DNA from: an uncultured Paracoccaceae bacterium | GTDB taxonomy: Bacteria; Pseudomonadota; Alphaproteobacteria; Rhodobacterales; Rhodobacteraceae | Length of the DNA: 64,000 nt | Assembly: GCA_947497065.1 (NCBI GenBank) | Contig: CANMEQ010000002.1 | Coordinates: 124,001-188,000, forward strand | Direction: 5' to 3' | Shown here: one piece after another, positions 53,980 through 63,005 of the stretch | Layout of the letters: each line of letters starts with the position of its first letter | How positions within the stretch are numbered: position 1 is the first letter of the stretch | Translations under genes and position numbers: made by a program | The notes under the pieces: generated by a model | Databases searched by the model: none | The model's input: the letters and a program-made list of their open reading frames with translations, nothing else | What the model was told of the DNA's origin: nothing

Positions 53980-55199
53980 CGATGGAACGACGACAGTTCT
54001 TGATTGGCGGCGCGGCGATGGGCTGTTCGGTGGCGGCATCGCCATTCGTGACGCCGGTGGCCATGGCGGCGGCCCCTTGGGACACGCGGCTGGTGGTGAT
54101 TATTTTGCGCGGCGCGATGGACAGTTTGGATGTGATCCAGCCCTACGGTGATCCGGCTTTGGCGGCGTTACGGCCGAATTTGCCTGTGGGTGAAGCGGGG
54201 AATGCATTCGATTTGAATGGGTTTTATGGGTTGAACCCGCATTTCGCGGCGTTGAAGCCACTCTATGATGCGGGAGAGTTCGGGGCTGTTCAGGCGGTGT
54301 CGACACCTTACCGCGACAAACGCAGCCATTTTGACGGGCAAGACATTTTGGAAGCCGGATTGCCGGATTTATCTGGTGGGGGGCTGCGCGATGGGTGGTT
54401 GAACCGCATGTTGCAGGTGGTTCCGGGGATTGAACCGGAGGTGGCCTATGCCATTGGTCGCGAACAGATGTTGGTGCTGACGGGCGATGCGCCCTCGTCG
54501 CGCTGGGCGCCGGACACGCGGTTGCGTATTTCGCCCAATGCGCGGGCTTTGTTGAATGTTGTGCACCATGATGATCCGCTGTTTCGAGATGCATCTGCCG
54601 ATGCGATTGCCATTGCCGAAGAGATCGCGCTGGATGAGGCTGCGGCGGCTGAAACCAGCGATATGATGGCGGATAATCCGATGATGCAGGCGGTGTCGAC
54701 CAATGGGCAGCATGTGAAAATCGCCGAATTCGCGGCGACGCGATTGCGGGGGGACACGCGGATTGCGTCGTTCTCGCTGAGTGGGTGGGACACCCATGTG
54801 CGCCAAGACAGCGCGATGCGGACCCGTGGCAAGGTGTTGAGCGATACGATTTTGACGTTGAAGGCCGGATTGGGCGCCGCGTGGGAGAAGACGGCGGTGT
54901 TGTGTCTGACGGAGTTCGGGCGCACGGCGCGTGAGAACGGCAATGCGGGAACGGATCACGGGACAGGCAGTGCGATGCTTTATGCCGGTGGCGCGTTGCG
55001 CGGGGGCCAAGTGATCGGCGATTGGCCCGGTTTGGGGGAGGGCGATCTTTACGCGGGGCGTGATTTATTGCCCACGCGCGATGTACGCGCCCATGCGGCT
55101 TGGGTGATGCGCGGGTTGATTGGGGTGGACAAAACGGCGCTAGAGCAGACCATTTTCCCCGGGCTGGAGCTGGGGACAGATTCCGGTTTGGTGTTGTAG
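53976..55199 (+). CDS. DUF1501 family protein, Tat-exported
   Basis: A 407-residue protein of the DUF1501 family, distantly related to sulfatases/alkaline phosphatases. It starts with a Tat signal (ERRQFLIGGAAMGCSVA). Family segments are VVIILRGAMDSLDVIQPYGD, GWDTHVRQDSAM, CLTEFGRTARENGNAGTDHGTGSAMLYAGG. It overlaps the DUF1800 gene by four bases. The pair is probably exported or assembled together; substrate unknown. Confidence 0.9.
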   Translation: MTMERRQFLIGGAAMGCSVAASPFVTPVAMAAAPWDTRLVVIILRGAMDSLDVIQPYGDPALAALRPNLPVGEAGNAFDLNGFYGLNPHFAALKPLYDAGEFGAVQAVSTPYRDKRSHFDGQDILEAGLPDLSGGGLRDGWLNRMLQVVPGIEPEVAYAIGREQMLVLTGDAPSSRWAPDTRLRISPNARALLNVVHHDDPLFRDASADAIAIAEEIALDEAAAAETSDMMADNPMMQAVSTNGQHVKIAEFAATRLRGDTRIASFSLSGWDTHVRQDSAMRTRGKVLSDTILTLKAGLGAAWEKTAVLCLTEFGRTARENGNAGTDHGTGSAMLYAGGALRGGQVIGDWPGLGEGDLYAGRDLLPTRDVRAHAAWVMRGLIGVDKTALEQTIFPGLELGTDSGLVL

Positions 55200-55211
55200 G
55201 CGGAGTTTGGG

Positions 55212-55340
55212 TTAGGTGCCGTAGCCCACAGTCGCCATCACGGCGGAACCGAGCAGGACCAGGCCTGCGGTGAGGATCATCCAATCCAAGGTGATGCTGC
55301 CGTCTTCGTCTTTCCAGAATGTCTTAACAAATCGTTCCAT
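55212..55340 (-). CDS. Small pilin-like membrane protein (42 residues)
   Basis: A 42-residue protein from ATG 55340. The N-terminal third is charged (MERFVKTFWKDEDGS), followed by one hydrophobic span (ITLDWMILTAGLVLLGSAVM). The layout DExG-x-hT-x-DW followed by a helix is like the N-terminal region of type IVb Flp-type pilins, but the protein is shorter. A GAGGG ribosome site lies upstream. It is convergent with the DUF1501 gene. Function unknown. Confidence 0.7.
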   Translation of the reverse strand: MERFVKTFWKDEDGSITLDWMILTAGLVLLGSAVMATVGYGT

Positions 55341-55450
55341 TGTCTTAATCCCTCTTGCCAAAGCGCGTTGTTGAGCACCTTTATGGGGGGCAAATGGGGC
55401 GAAAACCTGCCGCCGCTGGGGCGCGGGTCGGGGCATTTGGAGGAATTGTA

Positions 55451-56167
55451 ATGAACAATGAGGCGCGCCCTGTTGGCGAAACGGTTGGGTTCGCGGGGGC
55501 GGAGGTGCCGGATTTGAGGGCGCTGGAGGGGCGTTTTGTGCGCCTCGTTGCGCTGGATCCGGCGGTGCATGGTGCCGCACTTTGGGCGCAGATGGAGGGC
55601 AAACCGCACCTGTGGGATTACCTGTCTGAAGAGCCGCCCCAGTCGCGCGCGGCGTTTGAAGAGGTGTTGCGCGCGGCCAGCGCCAAGCCCGATTGGTTGG
55701 GCTATGCGATCTGCCAGCCCTGCGGCACGGCGGTGGGATATGCGTTCTACCTCAATATCGTGCCTGCGATGGGCAGCATCGAGGTGGGGAATATCAATTT
55801 TTCACCGGCTTTGCAGCGGTCGCCCGCGGCGACAGAGGCGATGTATCTGATGATGCGCGCGGCTTTTGAGCTGGGCTATCGGCGGTATGAGTGGAAGTGC
55901 AATGCGTTGAATATGCCGTCACGGCGGGCGGCGCAGCGGTTTGGGTTTTCATGGGAAGGGATTTTTCGCCAGCATTTGGTGGTCAAATCGCGCAATCGGG
56001 ACACCGCTTGGTTTGCGGTGATCGATGCGGATTGGGTGGCCCTAAAAACCGTTTATGAGACCTGGCTGTCGCCCGATAATTTTGACGCGGACGGCCAGCA
56101 GATCCGCAGTTTACGGGGGCTGACCGCGCCTGTTCGCGTGGCAGGCGATCCGGCGCAGGTGGATTAG
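55451..56167 (+). CDS. GNAT family N-acetyltransferase
   Basis: A 238-residue protein of the RimJ/RimL-like GNAT branch. Segments are LEGRFVRLVALDPAVHGAALW, YAICQPCGTAVGYAFYLNI, EVGNINFSPALQRSPAATEA and KCNALNMPSRRAAQRFGFSWEG, which cover the acetyl-CoA-binding core. I chose ATG 55451, with GGAGG upstream. The target (protein N-terminus or small molecule) is unknown. Its stop overlaps that of the convergent response regulator. Confidence 0.88.
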   Translation: MNNEARPVGETVGFAGAEVPDLRALEGRFVRLVALDPAVHGAALWAQMEGKPHLWDYLSEEPPQSRAAFEEVLRAASAKPDWLGYAICQPCGTAVGYAFYLNIVPAMGSIEVGNINFSPALQRSPAATEAMYLMMRAAFELGYRRYEWKCNALNMPSRRAAQRFGFSWEGIFRQHLVVKSRNRDTAWFAVIDADWVALKTVYETWLSPDNFDADGQQIRSLRGLTAPVRVAGDPAQVD

Positions 56168-56880
56168 ATAGAGGCGGTGCGTGCGATACGGTCGCGGACC
56201 ATGGCGGCGATCCGTTCGACCTGACCATCGACCGCTGTGCTCGATCCATCCATCTGGGCCAAGGCCTGCGTTTCTTTTTCGAGGTTCGGGTCATCTGCGC
56301 TGCGGGCCAATCCGCCCAGAAACTGGGTGACATATTTCAAGGTGCGTTTGTTGTTGGCATCCGCGAGGGCCATTGCGGCGGCGGTCAGATCATCGCGCAG
56401 GGCCACTTCATCGGGGACGACAACATCATCGGTCAGAACGCGCAGGCCCTTGGGCTGGCGATCTTTGGGGAGATGTTCGAGGATTTTGGATTGAAAGAAC
56501 CCGATGTTCGAGATGGGCTTTGCGATGAAGCCATCGGCGCCTGCTTTGAGGGCGAGGCTTTCACCGTCGGGGTCGCCAGAGGTGCCCAAAACCACATCCA
56601 CGCGCGGTGAGCTTTGGGTGAGGTCGCGGATGAGGTCGACGCCGGAGCCGTCTGGCAGGCCGATGTCGACGATCACGGCGCAGGGGCGGTAGACGGCCAG
56701 ATGACGCTGTGCGCTTTGCAAGGTGTCTGCACGGCGGATGCGCGCGCCCGATCGCAGGCACAACAGGCGCATGGCTTCGGAGGCGAAACGGCTGTCTTCC
56801 ACGACCAACACGGTTAACCCGAGCAACGGGCGGTTCGCGGTGGGTGGTCGCGTTTGCATAAAGTCGTCTAGGCTATCCAT
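56164..56880 (-). CDS. Response regulator with receiver domain and helical C-terminus
   Basis: A 238-residue protein. The receiver domain covers about residues 20-140: VLVVEDSRFASEAMRLLC (acidic residue near the start), the phospho-acceptor Asp in AVIVDIGLPDGSG, and the conserved Lys in GFIAKPIS. The C-terminal 95 residues are helical with no DNA-binding motif, so it may work through protein contacts. I chose ATG 56880 (MDSLDDF), with GGGGAAAG upstream. No histidine kinase gene is adjacent. Confidence 0.88.
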   Translation of the reverse strand: MDSLDDFMQTRPPTANRPLLGLTVLVVEDSRFASEAMRLLCLRSGARIRRADTLQSAQRHLAVYRPCAVIVDIGLPDGSGVDLIRDLTQSSPRVDVVLGTSGDPDGESLALKAGADGFIAKPISNIGFFQSKILEHLPKDRQPKGLRVLTDDVVVPDEVALRDDLTAAAMALADANNKRTLKYVTQFLGGLARSADDPNLEKETQALAQMDGSSTAVDGQVERIAAMVRDRIARTASI

Positions 56881-57065
56881 GGCTTTCCCCAATGTGGCTG
56901 CATGCGACTCAGTAAACCGCATTGTAGTGAATTTGAGGTTAATTGATCTGGTCCCGCGCGGTGCTGGAGGCTGCGACGCAAGGGCACAGGGGGCGGGGGC
57001 ACCTGAATGTTGCGTTGCAGCATATCATGGCCGATAACCCCACGAGACGTTTGGGAGGACGAGAT

Positions 57066-57470
57066 ATGATTGGACGATTAAACCACGTGGCCATTGCAGT
57101 GCCGGATTTGGACGCGGCCTGCGCGCAGTATCGCGGCGCGTTGGGGGCCAACGTAGGCGCACCGCAGGACGAGCCGGATCACGGTGTGACGGTTGTGTTT
57201 ATTGAGTTGCCCAACACGAAGATCGAGTTTTTGTACCCCTTAGGCGAGGACAGCCCGATCAAGGGGTTTTTGGAGAAGAACCCGGCAGGCGGCATTCACC
57301 ATATCTGCTATGAGGTGGAAGATATTCTGGCCGCGCGCGACAAGCTGCAGGCGGAAGGCGCGCGTGTTTTGGGCACGGGCGAGCCGAAGATCGGCGCCCA
57401 TGGCAAGCCGGTGTTGTTTTTGCACCCCAAAGATTTCAATGGCTGCTTGATTGAGCTGGAAGAAGTCTAG
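57066..57470 (+). CDS. mce: Methylmalonyl-CoA epimerase
   Basis: A 134-residue VOC-fold enzyme. It starts MIGRLNHVAIAVPDLDAACA and has IEFLYPLGEDSPIKGFLEKN, GGIHHICYEVEDI and HPKDFNGCLIELEEV, with His and Glu metal ligands in the right places. It interconverts (R)- and (S)-methylmalonyl-CoA in propionyl-CoA and ethylmalonyl-CoA metabolism. A strong GGGAGGA site precedes ATG 57066. The DUF1467 gene follows, as often in this bacterial order. Confidence 0.95.
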   Translation: MIGRLNHVAIAVPDLDAACAQYRGALGANVGAPQDEPDHGVTVVFIELPNTKIEFLYPLGEDSPIKGFLEKNPAGGIHHICYEVEDILAARDKLQAEGARVLGTGEPKIGAHGKPVLFLHPKDFNGCLIELEEV

Positions 57471-57512
57471 GTTAACAAAGGACGGGTCATAGGGACCCTG
57501 TGAAAGGAAAAG

Positions 57513-57800
57513 ATGGGTATTACATCCGCAATCGTGTTGTTCGCCGTGGTTTGGTTCATGACGTTTTTCATCGTCTTGCCGTTGCGCATGGTGACCCAAG
57601 ATGAAGATGGCGCGGTTGTGCCGGGCACCCATAAATCCGCGCCCGCAGACGCGCAGATCGGGCGCAAGGCGCGGATCACCACCTATTGGGCCGTGCCGAT
57701 TTGGGCGGTTCTTGCGGTAATAATCCTGTCGGGGTGGATTTCGGTGCGCGATCTGGATTGGTTTGACCGTATGGCCACGCCAACTAGCGTGACCAACTAG
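57513..57800 (+). CDS. DUF1467 family membrane protein
   Basis: A 95-residue protein with two transmembrane spans (ITSAIVLFAVVWFMTFFIVLP and TTYWAVPIWAVLAVIILSGW). The conserved VVPGTHKSAP between them marks DUF1467. It is usually found next to methylmalonyl-CoA epimerase in alphaproteobacteria, as here, but its function is unknown. Its stop overlaps that of the convergent EI24 gene. Confidence 0.9.
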   Translation: MGITSAIVLFAVVWFMTFFIVLPLRMVTQDEDGAVVPGTHKSAPADAQIGRKARITTYWAVPIWAVLAVIILSGWISVRDLDWFDRMATPTSVTN

Positions 57801-58501
57801 GGTCTGCCCGCCACGCGGTGATAAAAATGCGTGAAAGTGGCCGCGCCAAGGATGGGCACCAAAAGGTTCAGCACCGGAATGGTCAGCGGCACGGCCATTA
57901 AAATACCAGCAAACCAGATGGCCATGCGGTGTCGGGCCCGCAGGGCGTTTGCTCCGGCGCGGCCTTCGCGGCGCAGGGCAGCGACGGTGAAATATTCGCG
58001 CCCCAGCAGCCAGCCGTTGATCATGTAGAACACGAAGGGTGCGGCGAACCAATAAAACGGCAGTAAGACCAGCGCGATCAGGTTCACACCGATCATCACG
58101 CCCAGAAAATTCAGCGTGTCGCGGGCCACTTCGCCGAAGGTGACACGCGGGGCGGGGGGCAGGTGCGGGTAATGTTTGTCTTCCACGGCATCGGCCACGT
58201 CATCGAGGAACAGCGAGGTGATGACTGAGGCCACGGGGATCATCAAAAAGATCGACAGCACCAACATCAAAGCCATGCTGCCCCAGGTGAGCAGCCCGCC
58301 CACGAGGGCATTGGGCCCCAAGAACGGCAGGTCGAATGAGGCCGGATCGAGCCACGTGAGAAGCTGGACGAAACCGGCGTAAATACCCACCAGCAGCAAG
58401 AGCGTGAGCCCGAGGCCCTTGCCCAGCACGCCGCGAAATCGTGCGTCGCCCAGTTGGGCGATGGCTTTGGCAATGTCGCCGAAAATCATGCGCTGACCCA
58501 A
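57797..58501 (-). CDS. EI24/CysZ-like membrane protein
   Basis: A 234-residue integral membrane protein of the EI24 domain family. At least four hydrophobic spans are visible, with the family segment LFLDDVADAVEDKHYPHLPP between them and FYWFAAPFVFYMINGWLLGREYF after. CysZ relatives move sulfate, but for most alphaproteobacterial members no function is known. It overlaps the nitroreductase gene by sixteen bases. Confidence 0.85.
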   Translation of the reverse strand: MGQRMIFGDIAKAIAQLGDARFRGVLGKGLGLTLLLLVGIYAGFVQLLTWLDPASFDLPFLGPNALVGGLLTWGSMALMLVLSIFLMIPVASVITSLFLDDVADAVEDKHYPHLPPAPRVTFGEVARDTLNFLGVMIGVNLIALVLLPFYWFAAPFVFYMINGWLLGREYFTVAALRREGRAGANALRARHRMAIWFAGILMAVPLTIPVLNLLVPILGAATFTHFYHRVAGRP

Positions 58502-59064
58502 GTGACCTTTTGCGCCAGATCGGGGCGGGGGCGTTCGGGGGGCGCGCTGGTTTCGGTGCCGATATGGATGAGGCCCGCGACGCGTTCATGGTCGGCCAGC
58601 CCCAATCCGGTGCGGCAGAAGGTGCGGTCGTGGGAGGCCCAGCCGGACAGCCAGTTTGCCCCCCAGCCTGCGGCCAATGCGGCGTTGAGCAGGGAGAGGC
58701 AGACAGCGCCTGCGGAATAGGTCTGCTCGATCTGCGGGAATTTCTCGGTCGCAACGGTCGCGTCGATGACGGCCACGGCCAAATCGGCGTCGCGGTATTG
58801 GGCGACGGCTTTGTCGGCCTTGTCTTGGGGGATGTTCAGTGCTGCGGCGCGTTCGGGCACGAGCGCCGCGAGGCGGGTCAGCGCCGCCTTTTCCAACACG
58901 ATAAACCGCCAAGGTTCCAATTTGCCGTGATCGGGGGTGCGGGCGGCGGCGGTCAGGATGACCTCCAGCTCGGGGCGGTCAGGCACGGGGGCGCGCAGGG
59001 TTTTGGCGGGGCGCGACCGGCGGGTGAGAAGAAAATCGAGTGCGGCTTGGTTGCGGTCGGGCAT
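58486..59064 (-). CDS. Nitroreductase family protein (YdjA-like)
   Basis: A 192-residue FMN-dependent oxidoreductase. The flavin-binding N-terminus is FLLTRRSRPAKTL, followed by AARTPDHGKLEPWRFIV and, later, SAGAVCLSLLNAALAAGWGANWLSG. The compact length fits the YdjA branch. The electron acceptor is unknown. It is the first gene of a two-gene operon with the EI24 protein. Confidence 0.88.
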   Translation of the reverse strand: MPDRNQAALDFLLTRRSRPAKTLRAPVPDRPELEVILTAAARTPDHGKLEPWRFIVLEKAALTRLAALVPERAAALNIPQDKADKAVAQYRDADLAVAVIDATVATEKFPQIEQTYSAGAVCLSLLNAALAAGWGANWLSGWASHDRTFCRTGLGLADHERVAGLIHIGTETSAPPERPRPDLAQKVTWVSA

Positions 59065-59198
59065 GGGGTGGCTTTCGCAGTTGGAAGGGACATTTGTTGC
59101 ACCTTAGCTAAGGGCGATTGCCCCAATCGACAAGACGCCCGAGGCGCTGCGCAAGGATGCCCCTTGCCGTGCAGGCCGCAACACGGTGTAATTGGGCC

Positions 59199-59936
59199 AT
59201 GAGATTTGCAGTCATCGCCGATATTCACGGAAACGCAACAGCGCTGGAGGCGGTGTTGGCGGATATGGATGCGCTGGGCCTCGCGGACGCAGTGAATCTT
59301 GGGGATTTTTTCAGCGGCCCGTTGGAGGCTGCAAAAACCGCACGGCTGTTGCAGGCGCGTGATTTTATTTCGGTGCGGGGCAATCACGACCGGTATTTGA
59401 TAGAACAAGATCCGGCGCAAATGGGGCCGTCTGACGCGTTTGCGTTTGCCCAGTTGAGCGCCGATGATTTGGCGTGGATCGCCAGCCTGCCGATGACCTG
59501 CGCGCCTTTTGACGGTGTGTTTGCCTGCCATGCGACCCCCAGCGATGACGGGACCTATTGGTTGGAGCGGGTGACTTCGGAGGGGGCTATTCGGACGGCG
59601 ACCTTGGCCGAGATCGAGCAGGTGGCGGAGGGCATCGAGGCGGGGCTGATTTTGTGCGCCCACACCCATATTCCCCGCATCCTGCGTTTGCCCGACGGAC
59701 GAGTTATTTTGAACCCCGGCAGCGTGGGCTGCCCCGCCTATGATGATGATCATCCCGTGTATCACGTGATGCAAACGGGCACGCCGCATGCGTCTTACGC
59801 GATTGTGGAGGGGGGTAAGGGCCAGTGGGATATCACGTTCCGGTCTGTTCCCTATGATGCCGCGCGGGCCAGCGCCCTTGCCGCTCAAAACGGGCGCCCG
59901 GATTGGGCGCGCGCCTTGGCCACGGGGTGGTTTTAG
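59199..59936 (+). CDS. Metallophosphoesterase (YfcE/MJ0936 type)
   Basis: A 245-residue calcineurin-like phosphoesterase. The metal-binding blocks are all present in order: AVIADIHGNATALEAVL, NLGDFFSGP, VRGNHDRY, FACHATP, CAHTHIPRI and NPGSVGCPAYDDD. I chose ATG 59199 because MRFAVIADIHG is the natural N-terminus. It probably hydrolyses phosphodiesters; the substrate is unknown. Confidence 0.9.
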   Translation: MRFAVIADIHGNATALEAVLADMDALGLADAVNLGDFFSGPLEAAKTARLLQARDFISVRGNHDRYLIEQDPAQMGPSDAFAFAQLSADDLAWIASLPMTCAPFDGVFACHATPSDDGTYWLERVTSEGAIRTATLAEIEQVAEGIEAGLILCAHTHIPRILRLPDGRVILNPGSVGCPAYDDDHPVYHVMQTGTPHASYAIVEGGKGQWDITFRSVPYDAARASALAAQNGRPDWARALATGWF

Positions 59937-59971
59937 CGGGACTGGGCCGTGGTCCAACGTCCCGCCCCGGA

Positions 59972-60472
59972 TTATGCGTAGGCCCCTGCGGAATAGGTCA
60001 GCTCGTAGCTGTGACTGTAGAGTTCGAAGACGACGCCAAAGGGGTCTTCGACGTAGACCATGCGGAACGGTTTTTCATCGGGGAAATATTCCCGCACGGG
60101 CATGCGCTGTTTGCCGCCCGCGGCGATGATTTTCGCCAGCAGGTCTTCGAGGTTGGGGTCCTGCACCGCGAAGTGGAATGTCCCGTGGCGACGGTAGGCG
60201 AAGTTGTCGTCGGGCGCTTCGTTGCCTTTGAATTCAAACAGTTCGATCCCGATGCCGTCTGCGGTCGATAGGTGGGCGATGCGCAGCTTGTCCCAGTTCG
60301 GGCCGAACACATCGGTGCACATGACGCCGATGGCGCTGTCGTCTTCGGTGACGTCGCTGGGGGCCATGATCTCGTAAAAGCCCATCACGTCGGTGTAGAA
60401 TTTGACGGCGGCGTCCACGTCGGGGACGGAAATGCCGATATGAGAGAAGGTGCGGGGGGTCGTTGAGGTCAT
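59972..60472 (-). CDS. VOC/glyoxalase family protein
   Basis: A 166-residue vicinal-oxygen-chelate protein. Metal-ligand regions are FSHIGISVPDVDAAVKFYTD, GIELFEFKGN, HGTFHFAVQD and VYVEDPFGVVFELYSHS. It may be a lactoylglutathione lyase or a ring-cleaving dioxygenase-like enzyme. It starts at ATG 60472 with AAGGACAG upstream. It is divergent from a LysR regulator, which probably controls it. Confidence 0.85.
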   Translation of the reverse strand: MTSTTPRTFSHIGISVPDVDAAVKFYTDVMGFYEIMAPSDVTEDDSAIGVMCTDVFGPNWDKLRIAHLSTADGIGIELFEFKGNEAPDDNFAYRRHGTFHFAVQDPNLEDLLAKIIAAGGKQRMPVREYFPDEKPFRMVYVEDPFGVVFELYSHSYELTYSAGAYA

Positions 60473-60543
60473 CTGTGCTGTCCTTTCGAGGAGGCGTGTT
60501 GTGAGGTTTGAAAGAGAGATAGACAGCGGGTTTGAGTATGTGA

Positions 60544-60570
60544 AATTATCATAAATAATTGTTTTGATAA
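60544..60570. promoter_or_regulatory. Overlapping inverted repeats in the VOC-LysR promoter region
   Basis: AATTAT (60544-60549) and ATAATT (60555-60560) form one inverted repeat. TTATCA (60546-60551) and TGATAA (60565-60570) form another. They lie in an AT-rich stretch 16-43 bases before the LysR start codon. LysR-type binding sites are commonly imperfect AT-rich palindromes of this kind, so this is a plausible operator. Confidence 0.5.
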
Positions 60571-60586
60571 CTATGTGTGATTGAAC

Positions 60587-61477
60587 ATGCTGAATGCGAC
60601 GTGGCTTGAAACCTTCGTGACCCTGACGGAAACCAAACATTTCACCCGTGCGGCGGAGCGGCTGAATATGACCCAACCCGGCGTGTCGCAGCATCTGCGC
60701 AAGCTGGAGGAGCAATTGGGCCAACGGCTGATCGCGCAGGATGGCAAGAGCTTTACCCTGACGCCTGCAGGCGAGGCGGTGCGTGCGCTGGGCCTTGCGC
60801 GCCGCACCGAGGAGCAGGCCCTGCGCCGCGCGATTATGGCCGATGATCCGGCGGTGGGCGAGGTGCGCGTGGCCTGTTCGGGCAGTTTCGCACAGCTGCT
60901 GTACCCGCGCGTGCTGCGGGTGATGCAAGACGCGCCGCAGCTGAACATTCACGTGGACGCCGCCCCACACGAGACCATCGTGGCCGGCGTGTTGGAGGGG
61001 CGGTTTGACCTAGGGGTTGCAGGGCAGAACACCACACATCCGCGGCTGAGCGTGCAGCCCATCGGCCATGAGGAATTGTGCTTGGTTGTGCCTGCGGAAT
61101 GGCAGGATGGGCCTGTCATCTTTGCGGATTTGGATGCATTGGGGTTCGTGGCGCATCCCGATGGATTTGCCTATGCCAACGATTTGTTTTCGTTGAACTT
61201 TCCTGATGTGTTTGCCGGTGCTGACCGACTGAATCTGCGCACATGTATCAACCAGATCGGGCAGATCCTGCTGCCCGTGGCGGAGGGGCTGGGCTATACC
61301 TTGTTGCCGCGCAGTGCGATTGAGGCTTTTCCGGCGCCGGACCGGCTGAAGGTGATCAACCTGCCCCAGCGCCGCTACCATGATTTGCTGTGTATCACAC
61401 GACGCGGGGCCCAGCCGCCCGCGCGGCTTTTGGCGGTTTTGAACGAGGCTCGCGCGGTGGCGGCGGAGATAAAGTGA
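60587..61477 (+). CDS. LysR family transcriptional regulator
   Basis: A 296-residue LysR regulator. The winged helix-turn-helix is in residues 1-65 (TFVTLTETKHFTRAAERLNM, TQPGVSQHLRKLEEQLGQRL). The effector domain follows. ATG 60587 gives MLNATWLETF; a TTG at 60581 is possible. It is divergent from the VOC gene with AT-rich repeats between them, the standard layout for LysR regulation of a neighbour. The inducer is unknown. Confidence 0.92.
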   Translation: MLNATWLETFVTLTETKHFTRAAERLNMTQPGVSQHLRKLEEQLGQRLIAQDGKSFTLTPAGEAVRALGLARRTEEQALRRAIMADDPAVGEVRVACSGSFAQLLYPRVLRVMQDAPQLNIHVDAAPHETIVAGVLEGRFDLGVAGQNTTHPRLSVQPIGHEELCLVVPAEWQDGPVIFADLDALGFVAHPDGFAYANDLFSLNFPDVFAGADRLNLRTCINQIGQILLPVAEGLGYTLLPRSAIEAFPAPDRLKVINLPQRRYHDLLCITRRGAQPPARLLAVLNEARAVAAEIK

Positions 61478-61496
61478 CGGCCCTAAGGGGCGGAGG

Positions 61497-62600
61497 CTAG
61501 GTCAGCGCGGCGTGCATTTCGTTGATTTGGCTTTGGATGAATTCATCGAACGCGGCGGAGGGTTGGCGTAGGGCGAAGACGTCGGCGAAGGGGTCGGGCG
61601 CGGCGATGGGGCTGCCGGCCATTTCGGCCAGAACCTGGTGGCCGCAAAAGGGGACGTAAACTTCGGAATATCCGCCTTCGTGGGACATCATCACACGCCC
61701 GTCGCACAGCTCGTCGGCCAAGGCCAGCGTCGTGCGGGTGAGGGCGCGGAAGGTCTCGGCGGTGGCCAACATGCGGCCCAGCGGGTCGATGGCGGCGGCG
61801 TCATAGCCGCAGGCCACCACGATCACATCGGGTTTGAAGGCGCGGATTTGCGGGGTGACGATCTGGTCCATCACGGCCAGATAGCCCACATGCCCCACGC
61901 CCGGCGGTAGGGGGATGTTGAGGTTCGCCCCGTGCCCCGCGTCCCGCCCCCGGTCGGCGAAGGCGCCAGTGTCCATCGGGTAATTGCGGTCTTGGTGGAT
62001 TGAAATCGTGAGAACATCCGGGTCGTCGTAGAAGATTGCTTCGGTGCCATTGCCGTGGTGCACATCCCAATCAAGCACCGCAATCCGCTGGGCGAGGCCA
62101 TTGGCGCGGGCGGCTTGAATGGCGATGGCGAGATTGGCCATCAGGCAAAACCCGTTCGGAATATCGGGCAGACAATGGTGGCCCGGCGGGCGGCTGAGGG
62201 CGTAGGCATTGCGCACATCGCCTTGCAAAACGGCCTGTAGGGCGGACAGGCACAGGCCCGCCGACAGGGCCGCGATCTCATAGCCGCCGGGGCCAAAGGG
62301 CGTGCGGCGGCCCAGCTCGCCGCCGCCTGCGTCAGACGTCTCTTTGAATGTGGTCAGGTAAGCCTCAGGGTGGACGCGCAACAGAGCGTCGTGGGGGGCG
62401 TGCGCGGCGCTGGACAGGGTTAATTCCTGCGACAGGCCTGTCACATCCATGAGGTTTTTCAAACGCCGTTTGCTTTCAGCCGTTTCGGGCAGGCCGCCGT
62501 TGATCATGGGTTGCACCAAGCCGCCCACGGGCAACAGCCCCGCATAATTGCCGCCTCCGTGCCAGAAACATTGCTCGTCCCAGAAAAAACCTGTGGTCAT
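61497..62600 (-). CDS. Histone deacetylase/acetylpolyamine amidohydrolase family protein
   Basis: A 367-residue zinc-dependent deacetylase. The active-site motifs are RPPGHHCLPD (catalytic His pair), IAVLDWDVHHGNGT (zinc ligands Asp and His), and VVACGYDAAAIDPLG. Class II-type enzymes of bacteria act on acetylpolyamines or other acetyl-amines rather than histones. It is encoded with a small unknown protein ten bases upstream. Its substrate cannot be deduced. Confidence 0.9.
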   Translation of the reverse strand: MTTGFFWDEQCFWHGGGNYAGLLPVGGLVQPMINGGLPETAESKRRLKNLMDVTGLSQELTLSSAAHAPHDALLRVHPEAYLTTFKETSDAGGGELGRRTPFGPGGYEIAALSAGLCLSALQAVLQGDVRNAYALSRPPGHHCLPDIPNGFCLMANLAIAIQAARANGLAQRIAVLDWDVHHGNGTEAIFYDDPDVLTISIHQDRNYPMDTGAFADRGRDAGHGANLNIPLPPGVGHVGYLAVMDQIVTPQIRAFKPDVIVVACGYDAAAIDPLGRMLATAETFRALTRTTLALADELCDGRVMMSHEGGYSEVYVPFCGHQVLAEMAGSPIAAPDPFADVFALRQPSAAFDEFIQSQINEMHAALT

Positions 62601-62610
62601 CGTGGCCCCC

Positions 62611-62850
62611 TTACGTGTCGTCGCGGCGCAGGCGGTAGGAGCCTTCGGGCAGGTCCAGCGCCATGGACAGATCGCGCAGCTGCGACAGGGACAGGGTGAC
62701 GGTCACGGGCATGTCCGTGCGGCTGTCGATTTGGGTGACGGTCACGCAATCGTCAAAGGCGTTGATGGTGACGTCTTCGCGCAGGGGCGTGCCACCGTCA
62801 TCGACCAGGGTGACCACGGTCGCGTCAAATTCATGTTCGATTGTAAACAT
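62611..62850 (-). CDS. Unrecognised 79-residue protein
   Basis: A 79-residue soluble, acidic protein, probably all beta (FTIEHEFDATVVTLVDDGG, NAFDDCVTVTQIDSRTDMPV) with a short helix near the end (LSQLRDLSMALD). I do not recognise the family. It is the first gene before the deacetylase-family gene on the same strand, with ten bases between, so the two are probably co-transcribed. An AGGAG-like site (ACAGGAGTTTTGC upstream of ATG 62850) supports the start. Confidence 0.75.
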   Translation of the reverse strand: MFTIEHEFDATVVTLVDDGGTPLREDVTINAFDDCVTVTQIDSRTDMPVTVTLSLSQLRDLSMALDLPEGSYRLRRDDT

Positions 62851-63005
62851 TTAGCAAAACTCCTGTAGGGTTGCTTTGCAGGTACTGTGCCGACACAGCG
62901 CCCCCCGATCAAGAGCGGACACGCGCGCACAGCTGTGTGATAGGGCTGGCCCCGCGCGCCAAGCCTGTTAAATTAGGGGCGGTTAATTTCGAAGGACGGA
63001 CAGCG

